Source: Diphasiastrum complanatum (taxonomy: Eukaryota > Streptophyta > Lycopodiopsida > Lycopodiales > Lycopodiaceae). From it: a DNA stretch of 64,000 nucleotides. Positions 1 through 10,990 of the stretch are shown piece after piece; position 1 is the stretch's first letter, and the number at the start of each line of letters is the position of its first letter. The stretch is taken from contig CM055102.1 in the NCBI GenBank assembly GCA_029204225.1, forward strand, positions 22,892,660 through 22,956,659, given 5' to 3'. Position numbers and translations under genes: made by a program. The notes beneath the pieces are model-generated. The model did no database searches. It saw only the letters and a list, made by a program, of their open reading frames with translations, and was not told the DNA's origin.

Positions 1-2
1 CT

Positions 3-158
3 GTTTTTGTGACAAGCCTGGACGTGCAGAAGCAAGCAAATAAGCAGTTAGCAACAACAAGAACTAGCCTGCATAAGCTTAAGCCTCAGGTGAAAACTCT
101 TAGAGAATGGAGAGAGGAAAAGTACGTTGCTATTGGATGGTCGTTAAATGATAGCTAG
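3..158 (+). CDS. 3' end of an unidentified reading frame (partial)
   Basis: One frame is open from the left edge to a TAG at 156-158, giving about 51 codons; the start lies outside the window. The peptide is rich in Lys, Gln, Arg and Leu and could form an amphipathic helix. I recognise no family. No polyadenylation signal or neighbouring exon supports it, so it may be the tail of a real exon or chance. Confidence 0.22.
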   Translation, partial: VFVTSLDVQKQANKQLATTRTSLHKLKPQVKTLREWREEKYVAIGWSLNDS

Positions 159-313
159 TAAGCTACTTATAAATTTCCAAAAAGATCTTGATCTTGCATT
201 TCGATCTATCATAACCGTTGATACAGATTGTAACGAAGTAGCTGAGAAGAGGGAGTTAATATTAACTTTAGATTCTGATTGCATTCTATCGTTTTGATCT
301 TAGATGTGATTAT

Positions 314-535
314 TTCCCAGCAGCAGATCATTAGATTTCATTGTCATAGATAGAGTTTTTTTCGTAGCCCGAGTCTGATATAAGTATATACTAGTTCCCA
401 ACGGCATACTAAATCTCGTTGCCATAGCTAGAGGTTATTTCTAGCCCAAATCTGATACAATTCGTTCCCAGCATGCTGATTCTCACAAATGCCATAGCTG
501 GAGTTCTTTTAAGCCCAAATAATATGATCTAAAGA
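314..535. repeat. three diverged tandem units of about 70-80 bp
   Basis: Units start at about 314, 395 and 465, each with TTCCCARC. Each continues with a CATAGMTRGAG-like block and an AGCCCRA...TGATA block. The units are clearly related but diverged, so this is an old tandem triplication. No coding frame runs through it. Confidence 0.6.
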
Positions 536-2236
536 ACGAACAAAGCAAACATTCGTACAACATCAGATGGTAGTAAACTTATTTATATTTTATACATGAG
601 CATGGAATAAAAGTTTTGCTAACTATTTGGATATTGTGTTTGCTTATATCCTCATATATCATATTTGGGCGCATTCACTCAGTAACTCTGAAATGTTATT
701 GTCTCATCTTCAATCCAAGATAACCAATTGCTACTTGATAATCTACTGGCTAAGACCACAACTACAAATGCAGTAAAATCTACTCACAACGCTGCAGCCA
801 CATATTATATTCATGCCCACACAGATATGGTTGCACTTGTATTTCTCCATCTTATGTTGTAGGAACAATCCCAATCACCATTTCTGGACTTTTGAAGGGG
901 TTTTATAGGCCGGCGTTGTTGTTCATGAAGGTTTGATCTTAAAGGACATGATTATAATAATAATGCATATAAGGTGCTGATTCACTTTTATATTGGCGCA
1001 TGAAGTTTGGGCATAAAGGCCTTTTGGCATAAAGAGCCAAAAAGTTTGCCTCGAAAAGTTTGTTCATAATAATATTCACGTTGTTTGTTTGTGCCGCGCG
1101 TGCCTCAAAAATAACATAACTATACATCGTCATCAGCATGGCTGCCATTTACCAGCATCAATAGACAAATTTCGCATTAAGGTTGCTAGCTACATTTTGA
1201 CTTATTTTGACTTAGAGAGAGAGAAAGAGAGAGAGAGAGAATGTGTTAATAAGTTGGAGAACACTATAGCACTTCCAACAAGGAATAGCATTTTGAATAT
1301 CCACGCAATGGAACTACAAGATGGGAGTCCTTTGAAAATTACAAAGCTTTGAAAGTGTGCTTTTTATCTACCAAGTAAAAACTTCAACACTAGAATATTC
1401 AAATGATTCTAATCCTATCTTTTCTAAAACAAATATAAACCAAGATGCTCAAGCATTTTTCCTTGTAATACAAAAAGATTGCTTGAAAGACAACTTGATG
1501 AGAATGATGTAAACAACATACAATTTTCAAGTTCGACCTTCAACCTAAATATGAAACAATCAATCAACAACACTTCAAAGATACTAGGGTATGATGAATG
1601 AGACTTACAAAGGAAAACATTAACTCCACAACCCAAGACATTTCCCAACCTTCAAAGAGGATAGTGGGCCCTCCAACACTTATTATCTTAATGTTGTCAC
1701 TTTTCAAATAATATTAAAACTACGTCAAAAAAGGTACATTTTTTTAAAAAATAAACATGACACATGTTTAACACTATACTCACAATTTGTGAGCTACTCC
1801 TTTCAAGCATAAAAACTCAAATGAACAATCCTTGTGTTGCAAATGTCTTTGTCCAAACTTGTTTTTACTTATTAAAAGCTTCAATCTCTAGTTTCTCTAT
1901 TCATTTGCACTTTCTTCCAAGCTAAATACTGTGCCAAGGTGATGGCAATACTTGCTCACGGAAGATAAAAGCTTGCATCAAAGTTTTGAACTAAAGGGAA
2001 AAAAATTTCCAATGTAAAAATAGAGTATCCTTGAAATTTAACTAACAAGTAAACTAATAAAGTCCAAATTTATTATAAAGTTACATGCCCATAAAGACCA
2101 TTTTCTTCCGCTAAGCAATTTATTGTGTGAATAATAGCCAAATATTTGTTAAAATAATGGTTTGATTAATTTTTTGAAGCTTCACCTTGGCCTAATAGGA
2201 TCATTGTATCTTATTGATCCTCCTTATAACCATATA
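536..2236. other. AT-rich spacer without a recognisable gene
   Basis: Both strands hold only short frames with no recognisable motif. A short GA-rich microsatellite sits at 1212-1240. The stretch resembles decayed intergenic plant DNA. Confidence 0.5.
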
Positions 2237-2946
2237 AGAGTTAGAAATCAGAGTCAATCTGATATACATTTTATGTAAGCTCTAAATGTGATATTGTAAT
2301 TAGTGTACAATTAATTAGATTTGCTGTATTTAGTTGTGTTCGGGACATGTCCCGTTAGGATATATTGATTCAAAACTGATTCCATAGACGACTACTTGGG
2401 TTAGCCACAGGTTGAGCCTCAATCACTCATTTTTATCAACTTTACAGGTCTGTGCTTGTAAGTGTCTGATAGGATGTCAGCCTGGCTAGAGGAGGATGTA
2501 AGTCTCATGGTGGTAGTGGGATTTCCTCAATTTAAGCCATGTCGCTCATGTGGTCCATGTGTTGGATGGGGACGAGTTAGTTGGTCGAGAGTATGATAGA
2601 CTCTCTATATGAGCATTGTGTTTACATCATACTTTGTGAGTCAAACCAAGTGGTTTGTTGGTGTGCTTGAGTGTGAGTCAAGTACAGAGTAGCAGGACAT
2701 GCATAACATCTTTTGGACACTCCAAACATTGCTACAAATTATTATTTTTCACTCTTATCACATTTGATCTTAAGGGAGAGTTAGAAATCAGAGTTAATCT
2801 GATATACATTTTATGTAAGCTCTAAATGTGATATTGTAATTAGTGTACAGCTAATTAGATTTGTTGTATTCAGTTGTGTTTGGGACGTGACCCATTAGGA
2901 TATATTGATAGGGCACTGATCCCGTAGACGGCTACTTGGGTTAGCC
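2237..2946 (+). mobile_element. TRIM-like non-coding LTR element (two direct repeats and a polypurine tract)
   Basis: Two direct repeats of about 170 bp lie at 2237-2406 and 2777-2946, exactly 540 bp apart. Both begin AGAGTTAGAAATCAGAG and stay alike to GGGTTAGCC. A purine run (TTAAGGGAGAG, 2770-2780) lies directly before the second repeat, as the polypurine tract lies before a 3' LTR. The roughly 370 bp between the repeats codes for nothing. Short terminal repeats, a tiny non-coding interior and a polypurine tract fit a terminal-repeat retrotransposon in miniature. I did not find a clear primer-binding site, and the repeats do not start with TG, so a deletion derivative of a larger copia is the main alternative. 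Confidence 0.5.
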
Positions 2947-3309
2947 GGGTAGCCACACGTAGGAAAATTAGCCTATATAGTGTCTTTTTTATGGCATGTG
3001 CTATACTCCGGGGCATGTCCTGAGTTTGTCAGGGCTCTGATAACAAAAAACTTCACAATGTCAAAACATTTCTAAAACTAACATAATGAGTTTAAAATAC
3101 CAATAAGTTTCGAAAACCTAAGGTTTATAATCCTAAACGTGTTTAAAACCGAAATTTCCTACAAAATAAAAAATAATAGTTATAATTTCTTTGGAGGTCA
3201 ACACTTTTCAAAAAATCTATTAAATTGATTTTGAGAAAAAATCATGGTTTTCTTTTTAACTTTACCAAGTTTTTCCAATGTTGAAATACAAGTAATAGGA
3301 ATTCGATGG

Positions 3310-3388
3310 AAACATAGTCCATTGAATTTTCTGCCACTTGTCATGGCTCGATCATGACAAGTGGCAGAAAATTCAATGGACTATGTTT
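3310..3388. repeat. perfect 36-bp inverted repeat (long hairpin)
   Basis: Arms at 3310-3345 and 3353-3388 are exact reverse complements, separated by a 7-nt loop (GCTCGAT). A transcript from either strand would form a 36-bp perfect duplex. I see no terminal target duplication. Confidence 0.85.
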
Positions 3389-3913
3389 TTGGAACTAATC
3401 AAAATACCGAAACCAGTGTAATGAGACTCAAGAATCAAGATTTGCTAGTGATCAAAAAATATGTAGGAAGCATGGCATTTCTAATGACCCTATAGTTGAA
3501 ATTCTGATAGAATCTAGTGCAGTATGCAGATCACATCACACAATCACCATAGCCACTCCTCACAAGCTCTCAAAGATGGCACAACAAAAGTTAATAGATT
3601 ACAAAGAGAAAACTGTACATATAGTAAAAGCCCCAACATGCATGGGCTCGACAAGTGTCAACTCACTGAAATAGGCACTTGTCTAACTAATATGCATGAA
3701 AGTTATGTCAACAAGCTAGTACAAAGACTATTTATAGAGTTGAATCTGGCCAATACAAACACAATTTATGTTCAAATTTGTAATTGTAGTCATATGAGAA
3801 CCATCCATATAATAGGTTTGAATTTTTCTACTATGAACGGTAAATATTTAGATAACAAGGGTGGTTTGGATTTCTTTTCATAATTTTGTAATAATATAGT
3901 TATTAAAAACTAG
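3389..3913. other. spacer with one unrecognised 119-codon frame
   Basis: A plus-strand frame (3524-3883) is open but has no recognisable motif. It ends directly before the gypsy fragment and may be part of a degraded element. Confidence 0.3.
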
Positions 3914-5025
3914 CAACAAAATTTAGTAGTTGAGAAATTTGGACATTATCTTTTAGGATACCCTTTTGTTTTTCATGTAGATCACTATGCATTGAAACAT
4001 TTAGTGAATAAACCTAATCTTTTAGGTAGGGTAGCTAGATGGGTATTGTTATTAGATGAGTTTAATTATGAAGTAGAATTAAGGAGAGGCAAGGATCATC
4101 AAAATGGTGATTATATATCCCGCCTCCAAATGAAAAATCAGTTTGACCCTATTTCTGATGAATTTCCGGATGAACATATAATGCGTATCCAATCAGAAAC
4201 ATCAATTTATATGGACATTATTAACTTTTTACAAGACCAAATTTATCCTGATCATTTTGATAAACAACAAAAAATTGTTTTCCTTTTAAAAGTAGGACCT
4301 TATACAATTATAAATAAAATAGGAGCCGACGATAATCTTCGTCAATATTTAGAACCCACCGAAATTGTCACTGTAGTACGTGCACTTTATGAAGAATATT
4401 TGGGGGGCCATTATGCTCTTAAAAATACTGCAAGAAAGATCCTTAACAGTAAGTATTGGTGGCCTACCGTCTATAGACATGTTAAATTATTCATTCAAAA
4501 ATATGATACATGTCAAACGATGGGGAAACCTAGTTTCGTGACACATTGGCCACTTACTCCGATTATTCCCTTAGCACCTTTTGAGAAGGTGGGGATTGAT
4601 TTTGTAGGGCCTATCAAACCGATGACTCGTAAAACTCGTCGATGTTACATTCTTGTTGCTACGAACTATGCTACCATGATGGTAGAGGCCGAAGCCACGG
4701 TTAAAAACGATGCTAAGACTGTAGCAAAGTTTTTATTCAAAACATTATCACACTTTATGGATGTCCCTTGGAACTCATTAGTGATAGGGGAACCCACTTC
4801 CTTAATCAGACCATCGAGGCTATGTTGTCATATTTTTCCATTACACATTGTCAGACCACTCCATATAATCCTAAAGCGAATGGACTTACGGAACGGGCAA
4901 ATGGAATTTTGTGCAAAATTCTGAATAAATAATAGAAACGCATGAGATCAGAAGTTACCATCTCTCTTATGGGCATATAGAACTGCCGAGAAGATCACAA
5001 CTACCCAGACTCCTTACTATCTTGT
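3914..5025 (+). pseudogene. Ty3/gypsy RNase H end and integrase, frameshifted and cut off
   Basis: The frame runs from the end of a gypsy RNase H/tether region (HVDHYALKHLV, 'RRGKDHQNGDYISRL') into an integrase. The integrase has an H2C2-type zinc region at about 4395-4530, in which the first Cys is Tyr (YDTCQ), and a core starting GIDFVGPI at about 4600. Near 4780 the frame shifts: the expected second-Asp and 'TPYNPKANG' motifs continue in another frame to about 4920. A further block with TAEKITTTQTPYYLV continues to 5025, where homology stops abruptly. Integrase joins element cDNA to host DNA; this copy cannot encode a working one. Its C-terminal end reappears at 6539. Confidence 0.85.
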
Positions 5026-6538
5026 GTGAACTCTCATTCCACCTTTCTGGATCAGACTTCGGCTCCCTTCACTAGCAGAAGTCGCGATGGTCAGACCACT
5101 CCTCAGAAACAGAGTCGCATGGACTGCACATAGCTGTTTCCACAAAGGATCGCTCCTCAAAATTCCAGCAGAGGTTGCGTTCACAAACAGATCCTTTCCA
5201 AATTTTGTAAGTCGCCCTTCACTGAACATGCATTTTCAGACCTGTGCAGATTGTTCCTCGTACTGTAGCGGCTCAGTTCACAGATCAAATGGCAGAGAGT
5301 TTGAGCAGACATTAATGCTTTAGACAGTAGCGATGGCTTCCAGCGAGCAGCAGGCACAATGGTATTTCCCACTTCTTCAAATCTCACATATTCAATAGAA
5401 TTCAGATTTAGTGCAACAACAAACATCAGATCTGGTTCACCACAACTGTAAACAGATTGCAAAAAGATCCCTATCTTGAATCTGCACTTTAGTTTTCTCA
5501 CAAAGATTCAGTATGTAATTACTTCAAACATAAAGCAATGAACACATTGGGTTGCTTCCACAATGGAAATCTGAGGGACTGGCTGCTCTGTGATCATCTC
5601 TCTTGACACAGTTCTTGCACAGTCTCTAATCTCTTCTCTCCACTACGTAGAATGCACCACTTCTTCTTTCCACTTTCCCTGCCTTATTCACGTGAGAGAG
5701 GAGAGAGGAGGTGCCTCATGACTAACTTTTCACTAAAGTCATATCTTGAACATTTTGGCTTCCAAAACCATTTTTCCAGTTTTGGGTTTTCGAAACTCCG
5801 ACTTCTTCTCCGGATGTCGAACTGTCTCATAGGTATCACCATTCCTTCCATTCTTGTCTGTGTTACTCGTGACTTCGTATTCAACACGAACCATCATGAA
5901 ACTGGCAACTCAGCATCACGTATAAACCGAAACTCGGTATAATCAACCGTCATCCCCACCAAGGGGCAATCACCAAAATATCAATCTTTCGAACTCGGAA
6001 AACTTGTCTGACATCAACCCAGCAAGTTTGATTTGTAAGTCTGCACTGTACTTTGCCTCAACAGTTTTTTAACTGCCGTTTCCATTTCACTTCTTTCAGT
6101 AACAAGATTTTTTAAGTCACAAACTGCTCTTCACTGGAAACCGCAACTGAACGTCGTCGAACCCTTAACCTTAGGACACCCCTTGAACTTTAAGACAATA
6201 CCTAAAAATCATCTGGGCATTTTTTATTAACGTCAGTAGAATGAGTACATCGTCATATTACAGTCTCGGCAATGCCGAAAAATCGTAAAAACCCATAAAA
6301 CTCTAATTTATGTTAATTTTGTTGATTTGAAGGCAATTATTACTGTAGATATCATCTCTAAACTGTATAGAGTAAAACTGACATCATGTATAAATATAGC
6401 AATATTGCTAATGCCATGCCAATTTACTTACTAAGAATAGTAAATAACCATTATGAAACCTCTTATAGGAATCAAATAAACTTCAAATAGCTCATTTTTA
6501 GCCCGAATTATGTCATCAAAAATTTGGCTAACACGTTG
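5026..6538. other. about 1.5 kb of unrelated DNA separating the two halves of the gypsy integrase
   Basis: The flanks on both sides are gypsy integrase, but this block shows no retroelement motif. Several overlapping frames of up to about 105 codons exist on both strands, including a minus-strand frame at 5181-5501, none recognised. About 100 integrase residues appear to be missing, so this is either an insertion with a deletion or a join of two copies. I found no terminal repeats. Confidence 0.45.
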
Positions 6539-6685
6539 TTTCCTGGAAAATTACATACCAGACAGATGGGGCCTTACAAAGTCATAGAAGTTTTTAACAA
6601 TGGATCACTCCAGTTAGCCGATCTTGAAAGATATTTACTTGATACTCAAGTAAATGGCTCAAGAGTGAAGCGCTACTATGACTAA
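6539..6685 (+). pseudogene. Ty3/gypsy integrase C-terminal domain
   Basis: The frame reads FPGKLHTRQMGPYKVIEVF and then a QVNGSRVKRYYD end with a TAA stop at 6683-6685. This is the usual C-terminal DNA-binding end of a plant gypsy integrase (G-K-hydrophobic, R-x-GPY, then VNGxRhKxY). It has the orientation expected for the continuation of the integrase broken at 5025. Confidence 0.75.
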
Positions 6686-6998
6686 TTTCCGATGAATATG
6701 AAGTTGTTCAGTTTTTTTTGAAAAACATGCATAATTTGTGACACTGTTCACATTTCATCCAACTCGTTATTTCCAATTTTGAAACCACAAAAAGTCCGAT
6801 ACTTTTGTTCCATCCTTTACCTTCGAAAAATTTGAAGAAAAGAAAACAATATTTCGCTAGTATGTTGATATCCATTTATCACGTCTGTTTGTACAATTCT
6901 ACCATGTTTCCATGTTTATAGCATATTGGAAATATGCATGGAAAGGTATCCAAGGGTGAAATTTCTAGACCTTCCAGCTATAGTACCTCCAACTGCAA

Positions 6999-7537
6999 AT
7001 GACAACAAAGTTGAAGGAAGAGTTGGAAGAGGCAAAATTCAATTCAAGCCAAATCCAGGTTTCTAACGAAGACCCAATCCAGCAACAAGATCAAGCAATG
7101 CAGATAGATGCACCAGTTGCATCCACATCAGCAAAAGCCATCCATGCCAGACAGATGAAGTCTTCAGGTAGGTGCAAAAAGAGCAATATATTCAGACCGA
7201 AGCCGAGAAGACAAAGCTAGCAGTTGCCGAAGTTGTATCAACTTTGCCACAACCTGTAGCACTACCACTTGCAGTCATGCCACCACAAAGCGAAATTACA
7301 CCTGAGGGGATTGTGAAGCGTAAGAACAAGGTTGTGTATTTACTATTGAGGACAGAATTCCAGTCATTTCAACAAAAAATAACCTACTATCTACCTCCTT
7401 TCTATAGCCCAGAACTTCAGTGGAGAATGGATTACCTCCTTCTACCAAAACTTTTTGGCTATACTAAAGACCAATGGGAAAGTCCTCGGACTTTCGCTAA
7501 TCTAAACACTTTTTGGGCTAAGTTAACAATGCACTAA
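6999..7537 (+). CDS. extra ORF between gypsy integrase and 3' LTR (two overlapping frames)
   Basis: Two overlapping plus-strand frames, 6999-7220 and 7172-7537, follow the integrase end by about 300 bp and precede the polypurine tract. The first is Gln/Glu rich. The second has a Pro-rich start and an aromatic-rich end. A single frameshift near 7180 could join them. Some plant gypsy lineages carry an additional gene at this place, often of unknown function. I do not recognise the protein, and the element is clearly decayed. Confidence 0.35.
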
Positions 7538-7539
7538 AA

Positions 7540-8018
7540 AAGCGTTCTTGCTCATGCCATTGTTCGGAATAAATTCAGTGTGCAAACTAGTTATATTCAC
7601 GTTGTTATAGGATGCTTGTACATATATATCCAAAAATATTTAAAACATTCATAAACAATATTTTTCTTGCGCTGGATGAGTATGAAATAAGCTAGAATCA
7701 ATCAGCATTTTTGATGTCAAAGAAGTTGTTCCTAGCCCTAATCCCATCCCTTTCAGATTCTCCAGTGGATTACTAATACATTGATCGACAACCCTCTTGC
7801 ACCATGGGGCAATTGTGAAATGGGAGGCTATCCCAATTTATCTTTCCAGAAAGATTACCTGTAGAGGAATAACTATTTCCTTGCTACAAAAGGGATGACC
7901 ATCGAACAAGTTAATGATGAAAATGAAGGCTGAGCAAGAGCCATTTTCCACAGAAAGCCAGCTAGCAGAAAGCGACAAAGACGAATGTGAACAATTTCTT
8001 TGTGAGATGTTGTACAAC
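7540..8018. other. non-coding 3' region of the gypsy element
   Basis: No motif-bearing frame is seen on either strand. The stretch lies between the extra ORF and the polypurine tract and is taken as the element's 3' untranslated region. Confidence 0.35.
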
Positions 8019-8560
8019 TAAGGAAGGGGATATGTGGAGCCTCATGATCCCACATTATCCAAAGTTATTATTTTATATTGTAAAATTTTTCAAATTTTGT
8101 ACATGTAAATATTATATAGTGCCTAAATCCATATAAAGTCCTATTTGCATCTTGTAAATTCATTTTAGGATAGAACTCATGACGTTTTGTGCGACGTTCT
8201 ATAGAGACACACTAGCGCGGATCCCAACTGACATCTTAATGGTTGGTGAACGACGCTCATGTCAGTGTTCGTTTCTATATGATCGACACTCCATGCCATT
8301 GTAAAGGTGCACAGATTTGAATATCAATAGAGAGAAGAGAGCCAATTTCTATAAGCTTGAGCATTCTTTCCCTCTGCCATCTCTTATAGCATTACTTCTT
8401 AGCAAATGTGCGAATACACTCTGAACGATCTATAACTGCTTGTGATACTCGACTATCTGCGCCACACACCTTTCATCTTTTACTGAATTTCAGTTACTCT
8501 AACTCAGATTTTCAGACATCATAGAGAGCGACAATTCTAACTAATAATGTGCAGAGAATT
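8019..8560 (+). mobile_element. polypurine tract and probable 3' LTR of the gypsy element
   Basis: A purine run (AAGGAAGGGGA, ending 8030) is followed by TGTGGAGCCTC at 8033, the expected start of a 3' LTR. Within the LTR are a TATA-like stretch near 8112 and a GA-rich stretch near 8329. No second copy lies in the window, so the right end is a guess; it could extend to about 8820. Confidence 0.5.
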
Positions 8561-9027
8561 AGCCGAAGCTGTTAAGCATAACCATAAGCAAAACTTCTTT
8601 CAATTCTGAATGAGCTATGTGTTCAGATAACGAAATTGTTTGATGCTCTGTTCTGTTTGCTTCCAATGATAAGAACTAATTCTCTATGTTCGATTAGTAG
8701 AAATCATTAGCCAATTCGATTATGTTTGATGAATCTATTTGCTAGTTGCAATCTGGTCTGATTGCTTATTGTTATCCTAAGAGCTTGGAAGATAAAGTAA
8801 CCTTTATAATCACAGACCTTGACCAAATCGTTTTATCGTTGGTGTTACTGGATGTCAATTCACTCAATATCTTTGGATAACCAGTTATGGCGCTGTAGTA
8901 TTCATTGTGAATATTACACATCACATTCCATTCACCTTCTTACATACACTTATCATACAAAAGCTGAGATTATTCTCTCTCTTGGGGAACAATTAAACCT
9001 TTTATACTACTTAATTCACTATAATGA
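8561..9027. other. no recognisable gene
   Basis: Possibly the rest of the gypsy LTR or its target. The only frame of note (8819-9031, plus) has no motif. Confidence 0.4.
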
Positions 9028-9166
9028 CTAGGCTGCCACAACAAACAAGAAACTTTTGAGACTCCAATAGAGAATGATGTCCAGGAAGGATCTTTCACCA
9101 CCGCTTAGAGGATCCCTTACAAGATGTTTCATAAATGTATCTATATATATGTAGCACACTTCAAAA

Positions 9167-10620
9167 CTAAACATCATGCCAAGCCATGGAATCCAAGAAA
9201 TTTTGTGCACTTGAAGATACATCAATTAAACTAGTAAATGCATACATAATGTTGCCAAAGACAACTTGCCTTGCCTGATCCTCAAGATCTTCCTCCTTTT
9301 GATGATCCTCCTTAATGCAAGCAAGATCACACTTTGCCAAGATCTCCTCCTTTGCCAAGCTCACTCTTTCAAAAGCAACACTAGCTTCCAACTTAAACAA
9401 TCTCCCATGTTCAAATCCCTTTGCAATGCAAACATCATTCTTCAAGATGAAACAAACACCATGCTTAAAGTTGACATCTAAACCACTTTCTAAGAGTAGA
9501 CCAACACTAAGCATATTCTTGGTGATTGATGGTACATAAAGGACATTTTCTAGATCTATGTATTTTGAGAATTCTAAACACAAAGGGATGGTGCCAACAC
9601 CATCTATCCTACACTCTTCATCATTTGTAGTAAAACAAAACTTTTTAGCATCATTGAATGAGTGTAAGGTTGAGAAAAAGTCCTTTTCACAAGACATGTG
9701 GGAGCTAGCCCCACTGCCAATCCACCAATTGTCTCTTGAATTGTTATTGCTTGTTGGTGAGGATGTAGATGCCATCAAGAATACATCTAATTCATCCTCC
9801 TCCTCCTCCTTTGCAAGGTTTCCTTGTTTGTCCTCCTCCATTTGGGCTCAGCCTCTTGTAGCATTCAAATGCATAATGCCCCTTCTTTCCACAAAAGAAG
9901 CATTTATGCTTTGACTTGTCCTTTGAGCTTGATGCATCATTCTCTTCTTGGTCTCCTTTGGATGCTTCTTCTTTCCATTGGTCTTCTTTTTTACCTTGAA
10001 TGAGAAATTGGATTTCTCATCACCATCCTACAAAGACAAGAAACTCATACTAGATTTTGCATGGAGCATCCTACACTCTTCAACCACTAATACATTGTGA
10101 AGTTTTTCTATAGTTGGCAAAGTGTCTTAGATGGCAAAACTTTAGACCAAATTTGCAAAGTCATCTCCTAGACCATTAATAACAATTTGTGAAAGCTCTC
10201 CATCACTAATCTTCTCTCCAATGGAAGCCAACTCCCTATTTAGAGACTTGATTATGAGTACATAATCATGTGCACTCTCCTCACTTCTTTTCATGCAAAG
10301 TTTCTAAGCATGAGAACCCTCGAAGTGTTACTAGATTCATAGCTTGATTTTAAAGACTCCCAAGCCTCTTTAGAACTTTTGCATGATGATACTCCCCCCA
10401 AAAGATCACATTCATTTTCACACAATGAAGTGCTAGCCTAGATTTTTTTGTGTATCTCACTAATTCATGTGTACCTATAAGTTCATGTTCATCCTCAATC
10501 AAAAACTCATAAAAGACTTGGAGCACCAAAATTGACTCCATCCTGATAACATAATTTGTAGAATTCAATCTCTCACTAGTTTCTAGAAGGTATCTCCAGC
10601 AGATCTCATCTTACTAGTGA
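9167..10620 (-). pseudogene. Ty1/copia gag and protease fragment
   Basis: Read from right to left: a Gag N-terminal piece (ERLNSTNYVI-type, near 10570), degraded gag with stops, a CCHC zinc knuckle (CFFCGKKGHYAFEC, about 9890-9930), then an intact 224-codon frame (9167-9841) with the protease motif. That motif is WWIGSGASSHM, so the catalytic Asp of the usual D-S-G is Gly. After the protease the frame stops; reverse transcriptase and integrase are absent. The zinc knuckle binds element RNA and the protease matures the polyprotein. Here the missing Asp and the broken gag mean an inactive remnant. Confidence 0.85.
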
Positions 10621-10653
10621 CTTCTACAAACAAGAAATAGATTTTATTGACTT

Positions 10654-10983
10654 GAAACTTTCAAAGGTCTCACACTTGTAGTGTTTCACTCAAATTTGAT
10701 TTCTAATCCAACAAATGAACTTATAATAACAGTTCTATCAGTCCTTCACAAAGCTGAAATGAAGATAAGATGAAGTGAAAACTATTTTCAAACAAATCTT
10801 GCCAAGAATTGGATTTGATTGTCTCTAGAAACTCACTAAGGTCTCTTTCTTGTAGTGTTTCACTCAAATTATATTTTATTCCAAAAAATGGACTTATAAT
10901 CTCAGTTCTAGCAATCCCTCACAAAGTTGGAATGAAGATCAGATGATGTGAAATCTACTTACAATCAAATCTTGCCAATTTTG
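10654..10983. repeat. tandem duplication, period about 174 bp
   Basis: Units at about 10654-10812 and 10828-10983 share CTTGTAGTGTTTCACTCAAA, a TGGAATGAAGAT-like block and CAAATCTTGCCAA. They are diverged by point changes. No coding function is seen. Confidence 0.7.
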
Positions 10984-10990
10984 GCTATTT

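Noticed and set aside
3035-3047. GGCTCTGATAACA as a minus-strand primer-binding site
   Set aside because: It has mismatches, and no LTR was found next to it.
9266-9914. Plus-strand frames at 9266-9481, 9315-9539 and 9558-9914
   Set aside because: They are antisense shadows of the minus-strand copia protease frame, whose motifs are clear.
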